DNA of 43,217 nucleotides from positions 1-43,217 of the forward strand of contig CALJMD010000046.1 of the NCBI GenBank assembly GCA_937981915.1, given 5' to 3'. Source of the DNA: an uncultured Acidimicrobiales bacterium. GTDB lineage: Bacteria > Actinomycetota > Acidimicrobiia > Acidimicrobiales > SZUA-35. Below, in pieces: positions 41,033-43,217 of the stretch (its first letter is position 1; every line of letters starts with the position of its first letter). The notes beneath the pieces were generated by a model. That model worked only from the letters and a program-made list of their open reading frames with translations, made no database searches and had not been told where the DNA came from. A program made the translations under genes and the position numbers.

Positions 41033-42023
41033 CTCGGGGCCTTTCGTTGTCAAGGTCCCACCAGCAGGCCGATCGGTGTTCGAATCCAACTGTGGTCAGC
41101 TGCGGTGTGTCTGTCAAACAACGGTCGAAGGCGAACTCACATCGAGGGGCGAACGAACACCCGACGGGGGCCTTCCTCAGGCTCGGCGGTTGTCCCTCGA
41201 TCGTTTGCAGATCGCTGCCCTTCTGGTCAAGGCGCGGGATGGAGCGCAGTAGGCCTCTCGTGTACGGGTGCTGCGGTGTGGCGTAGAGGTCGGCGACTCG
41301 GGCCTCCTCTACGATCCTGCCTCCGTACATCACGATCACTCGGTCAGCGAGGCCGGCTACGACACCAAGATCGTGAGTGATCCAAATAACTGCCGTGCCA
41401 AGTTTGGTCCGCAGATCACGAACAATCTCGATGATTTGGGCCTGGATGGTGACGTCGAGTGCGGTAGTCGGCTCATCGGCGATGATGACCTTTGGCGAAC
41501 AGGCCAAAGCAATGGCGATCATTACCCGCTGGCGCATGCCCCCCGACAACTCGTGCGGGTAAGACTTGAGGCGCTGCTCGGCGTCGGGGATTCCGACCAG
41601 TTCGAGCAGTTCCAGTGATCGTCGTTTTGCGTCCCTGGTAGTTGCATCGGTGTGCAACTTAAGCGATTCACCGATCTGTTTGCCGACGGTGAGCACCGGG
41701 TTGAGCGACGTCATCGGGTCCTGAAAGATGAAGCCGATCTTGCCGCCGCGAACCTTGCGTAGGTCGGACGTCTCCATCTCGAGCAGGTCGTCCCCGTCGA
41801 ACATTGCCGAACCGCTGACGATCTTGCCGGGCGGCATTGGGATCAGTCGTAGTAGCGACATCATCGTCACGCTCTTGCCAGAGCCGCTCTCGCCTACGAC
41901 CCCAAGGAATTCTCCCTGGCGGAGTTCGAAGTCGATGCCGTTGACAGCATGAACCACGCCATCAGGCGTATGGAACTCCGTGGCCAGATTGGAAACCTCA
42001 AGCACCGCTTCGGTCCCGCTCAA
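41022..42023 (-). CDS. Oligopeptide-type ABC transporter ATP-binding protein (OppD/DppD-like)
   Basis: The TTG at 42023 follows AGGGGAG at good spacing and gives 333 residues with a family-normal N-terminus ([17 protein letters not shown]). A TTG at 42080 would add 19 residues. Walker A is [16 protein letters not shown], the Q-loop block is [18 protein letters not shown], the signature is [15 protein letters not shown] and Walker B is [15 protein letters not shown]. The C-terminal Cys-containing extension reads [15 protein letters not shown] and then ACWWDL. It is the first gene of the transporter operon, and its promoter should lie in 42024-42185. Confidence 0.93.
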   Translation of the reverse strand: MSGTEAVLEVSNLATEFHTPDGVVHAVNGIDFELRQGEFLGVVGESGSGKSVTMMSLLRLIPMPPGKIVSGSAMFDGDDLLEMETSDLRKVRGGKIGFIFQDPMTSLNPVLTVGKQIGESLKLHTDATTRDAKRRSLELLELVGIPDAEQRLKSYPHELSGGMRQRVMIAIALACSPKVIIADEPTTALDVTIQAQIIEIVRDLRTKLGTAVIWITHDLGVVAGLADRVIVMYGGRIVEEARVADLYATPQHPYTRGLLRSIPRLDQKGSDLQTIEGQPPSLRKAPVGCSFAPRCEFAFDRCLTDTPQLTTVGFEHRSACWWDLDNERPRDEL

Positions 42024-42185
42024 CCGCTCTCCCCTATTCGACTCGTGTTCTGGGCTTGGGCCATCGTAGCGGGCAGGCAACCCGCGGATCTAGCCATGTT
42101 CCTAATTGGTAACAATCCGTTTACACAGAAGCACGTCGAAAAGGCTGAACTCCGGCCACTAGGTGACCTTACGGACTGATGCCGT

Positions 42186-42491
42186 TCAGAAGGGTCGCCA
42201 CAGGTTTCGAGCCCGTATCCACGAGACGACGGCGAAGCCCCCGATGATCATGACCTTGCCACCGGACGCTCCGTAGTCGACACAGCCCACGTTGCCAGCG
42301 GCAACGCAACGTTCGACGAGCAGGTTGGAGGTCGCTTCGATTCCAGCGACCAAGACGGCCAGTGCCAATGCGATCACCAGGTAGCGAACGAGAACCGGTG
42401 ATCGTTTCAAGCGCACTGTGACGACAATCAACGGCACGGCGAGTACCACCATGATGATTAGCGCCTGCATCAGGTTGCTGAGAAAACTCAC
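42186..42491 (-). CDS. Small membrane protein with two to three helices
   Basis: The GTG at 42491, with a G-rich site seven bases ahead, gives 101 residues; a TTG at 42509 would add six. Hydrophobic segments are LIIMVVLAVPLIVVTV, YLVIALALAVLVAGI and a weaker GGKVMIIGGFAVVSWI. Two cysteines lie between the second and third segments (ERCVAAGNVGCVDYG) and could form a disulfide on the outer face. No family is recognised. It sits between the creatinase gene and the transporter on the same strand. Confidence 0.65.
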   Translation of the reverse strand: MSFLSNLMQALIIMVVLAVPLIVVTVRLKRSPVLVRYLVIALALAVLVAGIEATSNLLVERCVAAGNVGCVDYGASGGKVMIIGGFAVVSWIRARNLWRPF

Positions 42492-42632
42492 CGTAGACCC
42501 CCATTCCAACGTTGACCCGGCCGTCGGCTTCCCTGCCGCGAGAGCCTAGATCAGTGAGCACGAGGCTGCTCCAGATTTAGCTGCGGCCTTGGTCCATCAC
42601 CCGCTATCGCCGAGCGACAGCTGGGCGACGAG

Positions 42633-43217
42633 CTAGTTGATGATGTTGTGTTCCGGCCCGTACGGGAACCCGGTTATGTTCTCAGCGCCGTCGTCGGTCA
42701 CGACGAGAATGTCGTGTTCCCGGTAGCCACCAGCGCCAGGAGTTCCCTCCGGCACCATGATCATCGGCTCCATGGAGACCACCATCCCCGGCTGCAGCTC
42801 GGTTTCGATGTCCTCGCGCAGCTCGACGCCTGCCTCACGGCCGTAGTAGTGGCACAGCACACCGAACGAATGGCCATAGCCGAAGGATCGATACTGCAGC
42901 AGGTCGTTTGCAGCATAGATTTCGTTCAGCTCCGAGGCGATGTCGCCGCACTTCGCGCCAGGTTTAATCAATTCGAGCCCGCGTTCGTGTACCTGCACGT
43001 TGACGTCCCACAGTCGCAAGTGGTCGTCGGATGCACTCTGGCAGAACAAGGTGCGCTCGAGCGCGACGTAGTAGCCGAACACCATCGGGAAGCAGTTCAG
43101 GCTGAGGATGTCGCCTGGCTCCATCCGTCGATTGGTGACCGGATTGTGGGCGCCATCAGTGTTAATGCCGGATTGGAACCACGTCCAGGTGTCCATCAGT
43201 TCGACAAACGGAAAGCT
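42633..43217 (-). CDS. Creatinase (creatine amidinohydrolase), C-terminal half
   Basis: The frame is open to the window edge, so the gene starts beyond 43217; 194 residues are visible out of about 400 expected. The match to known creatinases is close: TWFQSGINTDGAHNPVTNRR contains the catalytic His (His232 of the Pseudomonas enzyme), followed by GYYVALERTLF, LQYRSFGYGHSFGVLCHYYG, VVSMEPMIMVPEGTPGAGGY and the ending ENITGFPYGPEHNI. Creatinase hydrolyses creatine to sarcosine and urea; it shares the pita-bread fold with M24 peptidases but works without metal. The retained His and Glu residues support an active enzyme. The neighbouring ABC transporter may relate to its substrate, but this is only proximity. 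Confidence 0.9.
   Translation of the reverse strand, partial: SFPFVELMDTWTWFQSGINTDGAHNPVTNRRMEPGDILSLNCFPMVFGYYVALERTLFCQSASDDHLRLWDVNVQVHERGLELIKPGAKCGDIASELNEIYAANDLLQYRSFGYGHSFGVLCHYYGREAGVELREDIETELQPGMVVSMEPMIMVPEGTPGAGGYREHDILVVTDDGAENITGFPYGPEHNIIN

Noticed and set aside
42169-42561. 130-codon minus-strand frame near the small membrane protein
   Set aside because: It is Gly/Arg-rich with no protein-like pattern and overlaps the better-supported hydrophobic frame.

Overview
The window looks like chromosomal DNA of an actinobacterium of moderately high GC, most likely class Acidimicrobiia. This placement is inferred from gene content: a PIN-PhoH fusion, a DUF4193-like zinc-ribbon protein, an Rpf-like peptidoglycan hydrolase, a MftD-type flavoenzyme, DUF2510-PrsW, DUF6285, and many envelope proteins with Thr/Ser/Asp/Glu-rich linkers. 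Genes are tightly packed. There is no gap over 300 bases, many ATGA/GTGA overlaps occur, and I see no rRNA, tRNA, CRISPR array or insertion sequence.

Positions 1-4400 hold the tail of an unknown gene, a mercaptopyruvate sulfurtransferase (sseA-like) behind a membrane-anchored TIR-like protein, two small membrane proteins (one of only 53 aa) and an anchored BON/OmpA-like protein. Positions 4550-9620 hold an AEC-type exporter and, divergently, a translationally coupled set: an acyl-CoA dehydrogenase-like protein with a proline-rich tail, a DUF2510-PrsW membrane protease and a winged-helix AAA+ ATPase.

Positions 9700-14230 (all minus) hold PIN-PhoH, a non-heme Fe/2-oxoglutarate enzyme and a three-gene membrane operon. 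Positions 14486-17268 (plus) hold a complete tyrosine recombinase and a large RG-rich, probably nucleic-acid-binding protein. Positions 17300-22163 (minus) hold a Nudix/GNAT/unknown operon, the acidic zinc-ribbon protein, a LysM-SLT peptidoglycan hydrolase and a tandem ThyX-like protein. A plus-strand enolase-superfamily dehydratase-like gene follows. Next on the minus strand come ribulose-phosphate epimerase with two membrane metalloprotease-like proteins, then a beta-helix surface protein and an Rpf-like hydrolase, both with Thr/Ser-rich tails.

Positions 29548-33802 form a five-gene operon: MftD-like FMN enzyme, ABM-fold protein, DUF6285, APH-like kinase and acyl-CoA dehydrogenase. A tandem 13-bp repeat lies just upstream of it. 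Positions 33948-42023 hold an RlmI-type methyltransferase, a 2-keto-4-pentenoate hydratase-like enzyme and a full oligopeptide-type ABC transporter (D, F, binding protein, B, C), with a strong hairpin between the binding protein and permease genes. The window closes with a small membrane protein and the C-terminal half of a creatinase.

No single obvious new defence or mobile system stands out. The most unusual items are the TIR-like protein lacking the usual glutamate, the coupled ACAD-like/PrsW/AAA+ set, the MftD-like operon without other mycofactocin genes, and the tandem ThyX-like protein. All functional statements come from reading translated sequence and recalling families; no database search was run.
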